This document shows positions 22,558-34,141 of a stretch of 64,000 nucleotides of DNA, piece by piece; position 1 is the first letter of the stretch; every line of letters starts with the position of its first letter. The DNA is from Seriola aureovittata (lineage: Eukaryota > Chordata > Actinopteri > Carangiformes > Carangidae), in assembly GCF_021018895.1 (NCBI RefSeq), contig NC_079364.1, positions 34,045,701-34,109,700 of the forward strand. The letters run 5' to 3'. The position numbers and the translations under genes are program-made. The notes beneath the pieces are model-generated. The model was not told the DNA's origin. It did not search any database and worked only from the letters and a program-made list of their open reading frames with translations.

Positions 22558-25211
22558 CAGTTTTTCTCAGTCGCTTTGGTTCATTTCTCGAATCATCCTC
22601 GACATTTGCAAAACAGTAAGTGAATTTCTCAAAACAATTCGTACAAATAGCAAAACACCATGGATTACCTGCAAAAGCCAGTCTCTTACTCAAAATCTTT
22701 AGTTCATCTCTCAAAAGTAAATATCTGTGTCAATGAACATGTATCTGCCATCAGATGACAAGTCCTTGTGTTATTGTGTACGGATAAGACAGTCAAATTG
22801 CTTAGTCGTGTTGTCAATATAACAGTGTCTCTGGTGGGATGTTCTGATGTAAACTATGGCTTAAGTCTTGATGACAATTATTGTAAATTGTTAGTTACAC
22901 CTTAGTGTATGTGGGAGATTGATTGCAAGAGACTGGACAAGATTCACATTTACGCTTTTACTGTTTTTATTTATTTGTTGACAGACCATGTCATTGTGAT
23001 ACAGAAAGGAAAAAGACAGCACTGCATAGCACAAAGAAAAAAAACAAAAATAAAGTAGAAATGTGAACATAGGACAATCTCCTTAGGGAAAACTGTACAT
23101 GCAGCGCTGTAGAAATTACAGTGCAGTCTTCCTACACCTCCTGACGTTCCTGTCTGTTGGGCCACAAATTCTCATCCACATCACAACGAATATCTTCTCT
23201 TGCGATGCAGCGTGGAAAGAATCTTTTAGAGTGTCTTATCCAGCCTCTGCAGGCATCTGCTGTGATGTCATCACACGCTGCATCCATGGCGGCCAGAAGG
23301 GTCATCTGTGTATGTGGCTGGCGATCATATACTTTCCATCTCCATGCTGAGAAAAATTCCTCAATGGGGTTAAGGAATGGGGAGTAGGGTGAGAGGAACT
23401 CCATCAGCATCCTGTTGTGGGTCGCAAACCATTGCCTGATGATGTTGGAGCGATGGAAACTGACATTGTCCCAAACTATCACGTACTTTGGCAAGTCATC
23501 TCCAATCTGACCCCTCTCTTGTTCAGGGATGAGATCCCTGTAGAGAGTGTCTAAAAAGGTGACAAGACGCTCTGTATTGTATGGCCCAATAATGGGAATA
23601 TGCGTTAGCACACCATTCTCAGAGATAGCAGCACCCATGGTTATGTTCCCGCCCCGTTGGCCCGGCACATCAACTGTAGCTCTGTGGCCGATGATATTTC
23701 GACCACGCCTTCTGCGTTTCGTTAGGTTGAAGCCAGCCTCATCCATGTAGATGAAGTTGTGCGGTGGTTCACTTGCTTCCAGTTCCATCATACGCTATAT
23801 CCAGAAGACACAGAATGAGTTTTATGAATTACATGCATTTTCATTTTGGACAAGATACATTTACATCAAATGTATACAGCACATATTGCAACTTCTTTTC
23901 TACAGCCATAGCAAATGTGTAAAGGTCACACTTACTGTAATGTATATCAATGTTGTACTGTTTACTGTGAGGTACAGTTACTGCATGCTCATACGTGTTT
24001 TACCTGTACATACTGGTAGCGCAGCTCCTTCTCTCTTTCACCATTTCTTTCAAATGGAACAGTGTACAGCTGCTTCATATTCATTTGGTGTCTTTTCAGC
24101 ACCCTGTCAATGGTTGAGATGCTGACTGTTTGGATGTTTTCAAAGATGTTGTTGTCCTCTATAATGGCACTCTTTATCTCCCTTAGTCTTATGGCATTGT
24201 TATCTACAACCATGGTGCAAATAGCCTCCTCCTGTTCAGGTGTGAAAAGGGGCCCTCTGCCACCCCTGTGAAGTTGCCTTGAAGTCCTATGTGGAAAAAA
24301 TATAGTAATACAAAACACAAAATCTAGTAAGATAAAATGTCACTGTATAAAATATACTCACTGTATATTGTAAAATGCAAGTGGAATACTGTAATATTGT
24401 ATGAAGCATTACAGAAAGTCTACAGTATTACAGTACAGTTCCTATTGTTAGATTACATACCTGCTCTCTCGACGAAAAGTCTGAATGATTGAGGACACAG
24501 TTGTTCTCCCAACATCTGGCTGCACCCTTCGACCAGCCTCGGCCATTGTAAGCCCATGATTGAGAACGTGGTCTACAAGTGTGGCTCTTATCTCATCAGG
24601 GACACGCATATGTCCTCGGCCTCTTCTGCCTCTTCCTCTGTTTTGCCTCCCAACTCCTCCGCCACGCAGCCTCACTCCTCTTCCTCTTCTTCTTCTCTCT
24701 GGCTGTTGACCCCGTCCAATTCCTTGTCCTTCCATTGTCAGACATTGTAACATTGTGTTGTGCTCCGGCTATATATATACTTGCCAGTTGATGGTTCATG
24801 AGATGCACCTTTGAGCTATTTCAGAAAACTGGTTGATCATTCGTTGATCTATCGCTTCACTCATTTGCCTTCGTTAGAGAAAGTGCATGTACATGTACAT
24901 GCATGTGCATGTTGCATGTAAAGACTTATGCGATGAACTAATGCCTAAATGTTGTGGGGGGTGAGACTATTCACAGAGACCCATTATAATACATTTTGAT
25001 CAACATGACATAAGCAATTGATGTAGGAAACAGCAGAGAATTGTACATAATCATTTGCATGATGAACCAAAGCATTTGCAACTTGTTCAAAGAAATGAGA
25101 AACTGCTTTTTTGATGTGCACAAGTGACACAATGATGTGAAGATTGAACAAGTAGTTTTGAGAATTTCAATTCTGATCTGAGAAATGTACCAAAGCGACT
25201 GAGAAAAACTG
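22558..25211 (-). mobile_element. Complete IS630/Tc1-mariner-like DNA transposon
   Basis: The element is 2,654 bp and is flanked on both sides by TA (22556-22557 and 25212-25213), the target of this superfamily. Its ends are inverted repeats starting CAGTTTTTCTCAGTCGCTTT; the first 32 positions match with one difference, and weaker similarity (TTCTCAAAAC) continues inward. Inside is one minus-strand transposase gene in three exons with no stop or frameshift. All parts needed for a self-moving element therefore appear to be present. Whether it is expressed is unknown. Confidence 0.88.
23132..24753 (-). CDS. DDE transposase, IS630/Tc1-like, three exons, intact
   Basis: Exons (minus strand) are 24753-24461, 24286-24004 and 23794-23132. 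The introns begin GTATGT and GTAAAA and end ACATAG and ATATAG, and the phases fit exactly, giving 412 codons (406 if the ATG six codons later is used). Exon 1 has an Arg/Gly-rich stretch (RRRRGRG, GRGRRGRG), probably nuclear-localising, and a helix-turn-helix look (LTMAEAGRRV). Exon 2 has LFTPEQEEAI and STIDRVLKRH, a second paired-like DNA-binding unit. Exon 3 is the DDE_3 domain with catalytic MDEAGFN, WDNVSFHRS and SPFLNPIEEFFSAW; there are 35 residues between the second D and the E. It would cut at the inverted ends and insert at TA. Homologues are usually labelled IS630-like. Activity is inferred only from intactness. Confidence 0.85.
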
Positions 25212-25213
25212 TA

Positions 25214-25398
25214 AAGTTTGAATCTTTGCCGTCCAATCAGAGCATTGCACTCGGCTCCGCCTCCTTGAGCACTGGGAAAGTTGTGTGTGTGAGCTATGCT
25301 ACACTCTCTGCTCTCCTCCAAAAGTCCATCGGCTAACTTGCTCCTCCAGAACTTTCTGTCTTTGGCTGCCAGGGAAAGGTGGAATCAAGTTTAACAAG
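25214..25398 (+). promoter_or_regulatory. Promoter-like stretch and possible non-coding first exon
   Basis: CCAATCAGAG near 25230, a GC-box-like GGCTCCGCCTCC near 25254 and a GC-richer stretch are followed by a possible exon ending ACAAG/GTAAAC at 25398. This resembles a vertebrate CCAAT/GC-box promoter with a 5' untranslated exon. The transposon right end lies immediately upstream. No coding exon was found downstream within the window, so it may be coincidental. Confidence 0.3.
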
Positions 25399-26551
25399 GT
25401 AAACATTTTTTATGAGTGGAATTATTTAGATTATATTGTTTATGTGAAATTATGTACATTATGTGTTTTCAATTGCTACTAGCTAACGTTGCCAGTGAAG
25501 GGCAAATTGATAAGCATTTTAGCTGTGTCCAGATACGTTACCATTAGGCTAACATTAGCTCTAAGGTAACTTACAGCTGGTTCTGTCGTTGGTTGTTAGG
25601 TTCATAGACTTTAACATTATCAGCCGGTCTGTGGACAATCTTTTTTTCTCCAACATTTGGCGGCCACAGTTGCTGCAGAGGTTGAAATTTGCCATGGAAG
25701 TCAATGTTATGCTTGCGGCTATTACAGACTCCCGCTTTTTTCTCCTCTTTGAAGTGACATCACCTGTGTAGTGGCTGTTGAGTGCTTTGAGAAAAACGCA
25801 GTGCCTGATTTTGCATGCCAGGACATACTGTATTTCAGGCCAAAGTGTCATATTTACCTTAGTTAAGTTATACTGTTCATTTGTTGATGATAATAATGTT
25901 ATGGCTGTTTGACCATTGTTAAAAGATGTACTCCTGCTGCATTTGTGGAACATCTGTTCAGCCAGTAAATACATATGTTGTGCTGTCCATCAGGCTGAGC
26001 CAAATATGTCCAGTGAGTGGTCCTCAGCTGAATCCTTGACATTATTACTTTTCTAGTTAAGATATACAACTCTAGAAAAAGTAAAGTAATGATTACACTG
26101 TGAATAAATAAATACATTTTTAAAACTTGCTGTTTGATAAAACACAAAAGATTTTGTTTACATTTTTCACGTTTTTGTTGTTTTTTTTACAAAACAATGA
26201 CTGAAAGTCTGTTTCTAACTACCTCCTGACATTTTCTTTACTGTATTTTGTTGTTGGTGGAACTGTCATAACATTATACGTGCAATACTTAATGCAATGT
26301 GTACAAAAAAATGGTTGAAAAATAAAATAATATAACACTTATAGAATGTCGGCTCAGTCTTAACTGGTTTAGCTCTGCATTCTCCCTTCATGGCCTTTGG
26401 AAATTGACCTTGAACAGTGGTTCACCTTCTATTGTTTGGGCTTGTGGTCAGTCAGCATTTTCATTGTAGTACATGGCAGCCAGGTAGAGTCTGGAGGTAG
26501 AGTAAAGAGAAAATCAAAGATGTTAATGTTGACAGAAACCTTAGCCTACAC
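25399..26551. other. Non-coding stretch without recognised gene
   Basis: Open frames on both strands near 25561-25974 carry no recognisable motif. The region is AT-rich beyond 26050. Confidence 0.5.
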
Positions 26552-28066
26552 CAGGGGTCTCCAACACGTCGCTCGCGAGCTACGGGTAGCTCGCAACCCC
26601 TTTCAAAGTAGCTCGCCAAAGGGTTAATGAATCCTACATAAATTTGAAAACTTGAGTAGTCAAATTTGATTAGTCACTTGGCAAACCAACTTACATAATA
26701 TCCAATCAAATTCATAGATATCCCGCCCCCTTATCACACAAAATGATCATTTGCCAATTAGTTGTCAGTCAAACAGTTGCGCTGCTGTCAAGCTTGATGA
26801 GTCAGTGATGATGTGAGATGGGCAGCAACCATGACCATGGCAGGTACCCATTCTAAGAAGAGGCTAAAAACACACTATTTTCATGAAGAGTGGGAAACAG
26901 ACTTTTGTTTCACGAACGTAAATGACAAGTGAGTGTGTGTGTGTCTAATCTGCGGTGCAAGTGTGTCGGCCGGTAAAAGATGTAACGTGGAGCGCCATTT
27001 CACCAAGGTCCACAGCAACTTTTCACGACACTTTCCTGCGGATAGCAGTCTACGAAAAGAGAAGATAAAGGAGCTGCAAACAACCCTTCAAAGACAACAG
27101 TCTTTGTTCACCAAACCTACGAAGAAGGCCAATGCAGCAACAGGGGCCTCGTTTAAAGTGGCGCAAATCTTAACGAAGCACAAAAAGCCCTTCACCGACG
27201 GTGGGATTGTAAAAGAGGCCATGACTACGGTGGCGGAAACATTATTCAGGGACCACAAAAGTAAGACTGAAATTTTGTCTGCTATTGCCGATGTACAACT
27301 TGGTGCAAATACTGTGGCAAGGAGAGTGTCTGCGTTGTCTGCGGTTGCGGTAAAACAGCTGGAAACCGACATGAACAGGTGCAAATGGTTTTCGATTCAG
27401 TGTGATGAGTCTGTTGACTCCAGTGACACAGCCCAGCTAGCTGTTTTCATCCGAATGGTGTTTGATGACTTTTCCGCCAAAGAAGAGTTTTTAACCTTAC
27501 TTCCACTGAAAACTACAACCAGGGGAGTTGATATTTACAATGCAGTGAAGGATTACTTTCACTTTTCCCTTGCTGGGTGAAATCAAGGCTTTTATGGAAA
27601 AGAGGGAGGAGGATACCACCCTATTATCTGATGCAGAGTGGCTACTTAATCTTGCTTTCTTGACAGATGTAACTGAGAAAATTAACCACTTGAACCTACA
27701 GTTACAAGACAAAGATAAAAACATATCTGATATGATCAGTGCTGTCAAGGCTTTCAGTGCAAAACTGTCATTGTACATTCAGCAAGTGAAAAACAAAAGG
27801 TTTCAGCACTTCCCCTCTGTCTCAAAGATGTTGGAAAATCACACAGGTGCAGCCAGCATTTTAAATGTTTTCAAGTATTGTGGCCTCTTGTCGAGGCTTG
27901 GACAGGAGTTTGCAATCAAATTCAATGATTTTGAGAGACTTGAGCCATGTGTGACATTTATAGCCAACCCCTTCATGGATGTGGACATAAGTGAGATTTT
28001 GGGACAGATGGCTGAACTTTTCTGTGTTGATTCTGTAGAAATGGAAATTGAGGTTATAAATTGCAT
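26552..28066 (+). pseudogene. hAT transposase pseudogene (GTF2IRD2/ZBED-like), 3' truncated
   Basis: The left terminal repeat begins CAGGGGTCTCCAAC at 26552. The transposase frame starts at the ATG at 26838, meets a TGA at 26930-26932 beside a GT-rich slip site, and continues with a BED-type zinc finger (CLICGASVSAGKRC...HFTKVH). The first catalytic acid block FSIQCDESVD lies near 27390-27420. At about 27577 there is a frame change and a deletion of the region that normally holds the second catalytic block (VTTDGA in relatives). The C-terminal part resumes (KAFMEKREEDT, LAFLTDVTEKINHLN, NPFMDVDI) and stops near 28062, where LTR-retrotransposon sequence begins. The dimerisation region and right end are lost. 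Confidence 0.85.
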
Positions 28067-28074
28067 CGGCGTCG

Positions 28075-28932
28075 ATGACTACTGTCTTTCCTGTGGTGTC
28101 AATGGCCGCTGCTCCGTGTTCTCCAGCGGCGTCGACGACGGCTACTGGTGTGACGTCACCGCCTCTCCTGGTTCCTGATTGGACGTCACCGCTTCTCCTG
28201 GTTCCTGATGTGACGTCACCACCTCTCCTGGCTCCAGCTGTGACATCACCTCCGCTCGTGGTTCCTGCCAGGGCGCCACCCCCATTGATTCTTGCCCTGA
28301 CTCAGCCCACATGGCTCTTGGTGTCGGTGACTCCTGCCGGGGCGCTGCCTCCGGTGACCTCGGCCTCCGTGCTGCCTCCGGTGGCCCCTAACTCTGTGCT
28401 GCCTCCAGTGGTCCCTGACTTTGTGCTGCCTCCGGTGGCCCCTGACTCTGTGCCGCCTCTGGTGGGCCCTGACTCTGTACCGCCTCCGGTGGTCCCTGAC
28501 TCTGTGCCGCCTCCTGTGGTCCGGCCGATCCCTGTTCCTCATGTCCTGATGGCGGTCCAGCTGACTCCTGCCCTTGGTACCATGTCGGCTCCTGGTCACC
28601 CTCCAGAGGGGCGACGCCATCCTCCGGCTCGACCTCCGGAGAGACCATGTCTTCGTCGCCATCCTCCTGCTCGCCCTCCAGAGGGGCGACGCCATCCTCC
28701 TGCCCGCCCTCCAGGGGGGCGACGCCATCCACCGGCTCGACCTCCGGAGAAACCCTGTCTTCGCCGCCGGCCTCCAGAACGGCTCCGTCCGTTTGCCCGA
28801 CCTCCGGGTCGCCCCACTGAACTGCCCAGCCTGTCCATAAGGCCTCCGAGCCATCCACCTGAGTTGCCCTGTGTTGCTCCTGAGCATCAGAAGATGCTGT
28901 CCACTGGCCCCTGGTGTTTGTGTTTTTGTTAA
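28075..28932 (+). CDS. Proline-rich repeat ORF of LTR family A
   Basis: A 285-codon frame begins with VVSMAAAPCSPAAS, the same block as in the other internal ORF (VVSAAAAPCSPAAS). It then holds about ten 9-residue units of the type VxPPVAPDS (28230-28520) and longer units containing HPPARPPEGRR and RPCLRR (28590-28790). The other forward frames and the minus strand are also open over much of this stretch because of the repeat structure. The product, if made, would be disordered. No enzymatic domain is seen. It may be the retained tail of a gag-pol polyprotein; that is inference. Confidence 0.55.
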   Translation: MTTVFPVVSMAAAPCSPAASTTATGVTSPPLLVPDWTSPLLLVPDVTSPPLLAPAVTSPPLVVPARAPPPLILALTQPTWLLVSVTPAGALPPVTSASVLPPVAPNSVLPPVVPDFVLPPVAPDSVPPLVGPDSVPPPVVPDSVPPPVVRPIPVPHVLMAVQLTPALGTMSAPGHPPEGRRHPPARPPERPCLRRHPPARPPEGRRHPPARPPGGRRHPPARPPEKPCLRRRPPERLRPFARPPGRPTELPSLSIRPPSHPPELPCVAPEHQKMLSTGPWCLCFC

Positions 28933-28968
28933 GGGTCGTCTGGAATCTGACCCTTAAGGGGGGGGTAC

Positions 28969-29324
28969 TGTCATGGTTTGCTATGGCAGACACCTTTTGT
29001 TAGTTTTGTTTGGACTTTTTGCACTTCCTGTTTTATTTTGTAATTGGTTTCCTTGTGTCAGTGTTTTGCTTCTTGTCTTGGTCCTGTGTCTGTGTGGTGA
29101 TTGTCTGCCCCGCCCTAATGTGTTTCACCTGTGTTCAATCACCCTTGCCTCCCTTGTCTATATAGTCCTTGTGCTCCCCTTTGTCTGTGTCGGTTCATCT
29201 GTTTAGTTCAGGGTTTGTTCACGTCATCTATTCATGTCTGTTATTTTTGGTTAATAAACCTGTCTGCACCGTTCCCCAAATTTTGGCTGCATTTGGGTCC
29301 TACTTACTTCAAAAACCCGTGACA
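28969..29324 (+). repeat. 3' LTR, family A
   Basis: It starts TGTCATGG behind the polypurine tract and ends CCGTGACA, with TATATAG near 29160 and AATAAA near 29255. It is about 356 bp. Confidence 0.9.
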
Positions 29325-29524
29325 AAAAGATGCCGTATACACCTCTCATATAATAAACATTGCTCAATAGCAGAGATAACTTATGTACTCTAGGCCACAG
29401 CCAGGCAAAAAAAATATTTCTGAATCATTCAGACTACTAAGAAAACAAATTTCTCACAAAAGAAAAAAGTGAATGGACTGTTGAAACTGAGTCTACGATC
29501 TGTTCATTCATTGCACAAATGAGT
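29325..29524. other. Unassigned sequence between LTR and gypsy element
   Basis: These 200 bases contain neither the gypsy 3' LTR (no match to 35555-37249) nor a purine tract in the right orientation. They may be gypsy 3' sequence whose LTR was lost. Confidence 0.4.
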
Positions 29525-30614
29525 CTAGCTGGAGGTTTTACAGGTCTGCCTGACATGGTGTGAAGTGCAGGTGGCTGTACACAAACAACATGGCCTTGTG
29601 TGTGTGTGTGTAGGGGGCTGTGTATCAGTCATGTGTTCAGGGGAGGGGCCATGTTCAGGTGGTACAGGTGACATTGGCACAGCACACTCAGCAGTGGCCT
29701 CGAGAGCAGGCAGCTGTTCAGCACACTCTAAAGAAGAAAGGACATCCAAGTCCTCGCTCACAGCATCTGGGGCTGCAGTCACATCTGCATCTGAGGGTTG
29801 AGCCTCAACATCTTCCGCGGGTGAGCCATCAGGCTGAATGGCTGTCACAACTTTGTCAGTCCCATCATCCATGCACATGAGCCAGTTAATGGTCTTTGTC
29901 TCACTGTCCTGAACATCAGAAAGGACCGCTAGTTCACATACTCCACTTCCAGCAACAGATGAGGAGTCAGAGTCCATGATGTTGTCATCTCCTGCAGGCA
30001 GGAAACTCACAGGGAGTAGAAGGTTTCTGCGAGCACACATTGATGCCATGCTTCACAGACATCACTTCATACACAGTGGATTCCCATTTGTCTGCAATTT
30101 TCCTTTTACCTCTCTCTCCACGATTTGCAAGTAAAACTCTGTCCCCAACAGTGAGAGGTGAGCCCTTGGCTCTGCGGTTGTAGTTCTTTGCCTGACGGGT
30201 CTGTTCAACCTGACTGTTCTGCTGGGCAATGCGTGCAGCTTCAGATAAGTCATGTTTCAGACAAGCAACAAACTCATGAGGGTCAACAACAGTATTGCTG
30301 GGGAGGGCATGCTGGAATACAACATCAACAGGCAAACGCGGGATCCTCCCAAACATCAGAAAGAAGGGGGCAAATCCTGTTGTCTCATGCTCAGTGCAAT
30401 TGTAACAGAACGTCAGCATCTGAAGCCACCTCGCCTTGAATTGTGGGGGCAGGGCTCTTATCATATTCCCAAGAGTCTTTTTGTATCGCTCAACAACACC
30501 ATTCCCCATGGTATGGTATGGGGTGGTATGCGATTTCTGGACGCCACCCATCTCCAGGAGCTCTTTAATGAGCCGACTTTTTCGAAATTGGCTCCTTGAT
30601 CCGAATGGATGCAT
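29525..30614 (-). pseudogene. Gypsy integrase C-terminal part and pol tail
   Basis: The frame at 30614-29985 carries the third catalytic residue in GNGVVERYKKTLGN and the GDRVLLANRGERGKRK stretch typical of the integrase C-terminal domain. A frameshift near 30035 leads into an acidic, Pro/Thr-rich tail (30049-29525, ending in a THTHT run). A frameshift near 30600 separates it from the rest of pol. The third part has no known domain. Confidence 0.8.
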
Positions 30615-32971
30615 TTAGGAAAACCATAAATGCAGAAAAAGTCATTCCAGAGACGACGGGCAACCTGCTTCGCTGACTGGTTTTTGCATGGGAACGCATG
30701 AAAAAGTTTGGAAAAATGATCAGTGACAACATGGACATCCACACACTTCTTGTCAGTCTGTTCTGCAGTCCAAAAGTCAATACATACAAGGTCCATTGGT
30801 TCAGAGGTACGTATGCTTTCAAGTGGAGCATGGTCGTTAGGCTCAGGAGTTTTTCCCACAACACAGCGAAAACAGTTCCTCACATGATCGATGATGTCAC
30901 GCTCCATCCCTATCCAGAAGAACCTCTGCCTAGCGAGGGAGAGCTTACGAGCCTGACCCTGATGACCAGCTGAATCATGCAGGCCATGGAGGACTTGGGA
31001 TTTCAGGGAGTGTGGAACAACAAACTGGAGAGTTGCAGTGTTCATTTGTCTGTCCTTCTTTACCTTGTACAACACGCCGTCTTTGATGGAAAGTTTGGGC
31101 CAGTGTCTCAACAGTGTCATCACACCATGAGGCTCTCCAGCACGCTCACGCCTAGTGGGTCTCCGGTGATGCTGGATGTAGTGAAGAGCTCTGCCCAGAA
31201 CAACGTCCCGCTCCTGTAGGTTCATCAGCTCACTCCTTGGTGTAGAAGCAGTCTTGTCGACACTGACAAGTTGGGGAATTGCTGGCCCCGTACCTCTCAC
31301 TCGGCTTACTCCTCCTGAGTCATGTGCCTCCAGAACAGCTGACACGTCCTGTGAATGCAGGGACCCTGATGGAGGAGGTGAGATCACAACAGCGTCCTCT
31401 TCGGGCTGATCAGTGACAAACTGACAGTTGTTAGTAAACCTAAATGCATCTTGTACTGTCCTATCCACCATGCCACTGATTTGGTTCAATAGTAAAGCAT
31501 AAGGCTCATTCACAAGACGGTGGCTTATGCATGACTGGACAAACAGCACTCTGCTTAGCACGTCAGCAACTACATTCTTTGTACCAGGGACATAGTTCAA
31601 ATCAAAACTGAATGCTGCAAGCTTTGAAACCCACCTCTGTTCACATGCATCTAACCTGGGCTTAGTCAAGATGTATGTTAGAGGGTTATTATCAGTCCAA
31701 ACCATAAAATGCCGTCCTTTCAACCAGTGGCTAAATTTTTCACAAACCGCCCATTTAAGAGTGAGAAACTCTAGTCGATGCGCTGGATAGTTCCGCTGGG
31801 CGTAGGAGAGTGTTTTGCTGGCAAACGCCACCAGCCTGGCGACCTTTCCATCAGGAGGCAAATGTGAGAGGACAGCTCCTATGCCATCAAAAGAGGCATC
31901 AACCGTGAGGATGAATGGAGCATTAAAGTCTGGATTAGCTAACGTGACACTGTGTAGTAGCTCATGTTTCAAGGTTTCAAATAAATCTCTGCACTCGTCA
32001 GTCCAGTTAGCTTGAGACAGTTTCACATGACCTTTTTTAAATTTAGGTTTATGGCCTCTACCTCTCTTTTGTGGAGCAGCGGGCTCTGCCACCAGGTTGA
32101 ACAGTGGCTTAGCTTTAGCAGAGCATCCCTCAATGAAATGATGATAGTAGAGAACCATCCCTAAGAAAGATCTGATTTTCTTACCACACTGCGTTTTTCC
32201 GTCAGACTCCATCAGGTCAGCCTCCTGAACATTGCTGATAGCCTCTACTTTACTTGGGTCAGTCTTGACACCATCCTCACATATGATGTGTCCCAAAAAC
32301 TTCACAGACTGGCGGAGGAAGAAACACTTTTTAGGCGAGAGCTTCAAGGTGTTTGCTGCGAGGCGTGAGAAAACCATCTGCAAACAGTGAAGAGCAACAC
32401 CTTCAGAGGGAGCAAAAACCATAAGATCATCCAGGTAACATAATAGACTTGTGAAGTTCTCATCCCCAAAAATTGACATCATCATTCGCATGAATGTGGC
32501 AGGGCTGTTAGTCAGGCCTTGAGGCATCCTAACATATTCATGGAGACCGAATGGGGAAGAAAATGCTGTGTACTTTTTGTCATCTTCATGTAGTGCAACA
32601 TTATAAAACCCAGAGGTCAAGTCCATCGTGGAAAAAAACACATTACCACCAAGTGCAGCGAGAGCGTCTGTCTGTCGAGGTAAGGGATGTGCATCTTTCA
32701 CTGCTCTTGCGTTTAACCACCTGAAATCATTACAGATGCAGAGATCACCATTTGGCTTGACAACCAGGACAAGGGGAGATGAATATTCACTCTGGGACTT
32801 CCGTATTATCCCCAATTCCTCCATTTCAATCAAGGCAGTCCTGAGTTTATCATAATGGCATGGTGGGACTTGCCTGTACGGAAGCCTGAAGGGTTTGTTG
32901 TCCACCAGGCGGATTCTGTGGACAAAATCTGGTGCCTCCCCACAGTCCATTTTGTGTCTTGATCTTTCCAC
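30461..32971 (-). pseudogene. Gypsy Pol: reverse transcriptase, RNase H, integrase core
   Basis: An 836-codon frame. RT catalytic blocks are STMDLTSGFY (about residue 114) and YLDD (about 189). RNase H carries TVDASFDGIGAVL (about 356), the HRLEFLTLKWAV glutamate and WTDNNPLTY. The integrase zinc finger is GLHDSAGH...NCFRC, and the first two catalytic acids are in CIDFW and HSDQGANF. The frame then shifts near 30600, so the third acid is in the next ORF. Upstream, the frame changes at about 32985 from the one carrying SCEVSPEW. The long intact frame suggests moderate age. Confidence 0.88.
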
Positions 32972-33932
32972 TCAGGGGAAACTTCACAAGATGAGAGATC
33001 CAGATCCTGCAAGCCCATGTCGGTCAAGACACGTGAAATCTCTTCCTCTGACCGAGGTGCAGGTGACGAGCTCTGAGTGTGCTGCATGCTAGATTGGATG
33101 CTGACTGGTTCAGGTAAATCCTGCACAGAAGAGCAAGCGGACACATCTGCAACTTTAGCATTTCTTTTCAAGGTGAGTATTTTTTTTTAGTGGGATTCAC
33201 TATTTTGACCGGAACCCAGCCATCACCCCATAAGTGAGTGACAACTCTCCCCACTAGAATGTGTGCAGGTCTGCATTTAGACTGAGTGGGTTCAATGATG
33301 ACCGTGCTGCCCACTGCAGAGACATCAGGTGCAGGCAGCTTAGCCCACACTAAATGTTCAGACATGGGTTGTAGATTCACACATCTCTTGAGTTCAGCTG
33401 TGCCGATCCTGTGTGACACTGCCCCATCCTCCCTGTCATTTGAGGAAGACAGCATAGACAACAGTTGAGGCAGAGTATTGTCTCGAGCATCACGGGCTGA
33501 AGATTCGATGGTTTGGGCCTTAGCTGTGTCTTTCACCTGTGAAGTCAGCCACTTGATAGCATTGCTGCCCAGAATCATATCATCAGCTTGGCCTGGCACA
33601 ACTTAAACAGGGATGATCACTTTATAGCCATAAACAGATACAGTCAGGTGATATATGGCAGAAGGTGTGACAGGGTGACAGCCACAACCAACAATGACAA
33701 AATCTTCAGCAGATCTTTTTTCAATGTTTGGAATAGACTGGGAAAGTTTAGAGTCAGCTGTCTCACTTACAGTGCATAGCATAGATCCACTATCCACCAA
33801 AGCTCTGAGAACTCTGCCACCATCAGTAGTCACATCCGTGTAGAACAGTTCATTTGTCTCTGGGAGTCTTTGCAGGTTTTGCACGATCAGTGTTTTGTTT
33901 GATGGTACTGAGCTACTGTAGGTATGACACAA
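32830..33932 (-). pseudogene. Gypsy protease and protease-RT linker
   Basis: The frame 33932-33603 contains ALVDSGSMLCTVS, the aspartic-protease active-site motif DSG. The next frames (33599-33168 and 33171-32830) read DDMILGSNAIKWL and a Ser-rich linker ending DLSSCEVSPEW. Three frames are used for what should be one polyprotein. Confidence 0.8.
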
Positions 33933-34055
33933 TGTTTCAAAATCATGTCAAGTCCAAGGTGGGAGGCTCACTGACATGATCTGCTCTGTCCTCCCCTGTA
34001 TGCTGATCATTCAGTTTCCCTGCTGACCATGAAGAGGGGGACGTCTCCCCTCTGG

Positions 34056-34097
34056 GCAGGTGCGTCTTGAGTGGCCAGGTAAGTGACACAGGAAACA
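34056..34097 (-). other. Gag CCHC zinc knuckle
   Basis: CFLCHLPGHSRRTC fits C-x2-C-x4-H-x4-C exactly. It lies in a different frame from the main gag ORF, so one frameshift falls between 34142 and 34097. Confidence 0.85.
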
Positions 34098-34141
34098 GTC
34101 TGTTCTCCCGGCAGTGTGTGATGGCTGTGTGAGAGCCGTCT

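Larger units (their letters stand above)
28063..29324 (+). mobile_element. 5'-truncated LTR retrotransposon, family A
   Basis: It consists of an internal proline-rich ORF, a polypurine tract (AAGGGGGGGG near 28956) and a 3' LTR (28969-29324). The 5' LTR and the start of the internal region are gone and replaced by hAT sequence. The ORF ends and the stretch before the LTR match those of the complete element at 42767-44539 (minus). Confidence 0.82.

Noticed and set aside
29325..29524. The missing 3' LTR of the gypsy element.
   Set aside because: Comparison by eye with 35555-37249 shows no shared block, and no TG...CA borders or purine tract are present.
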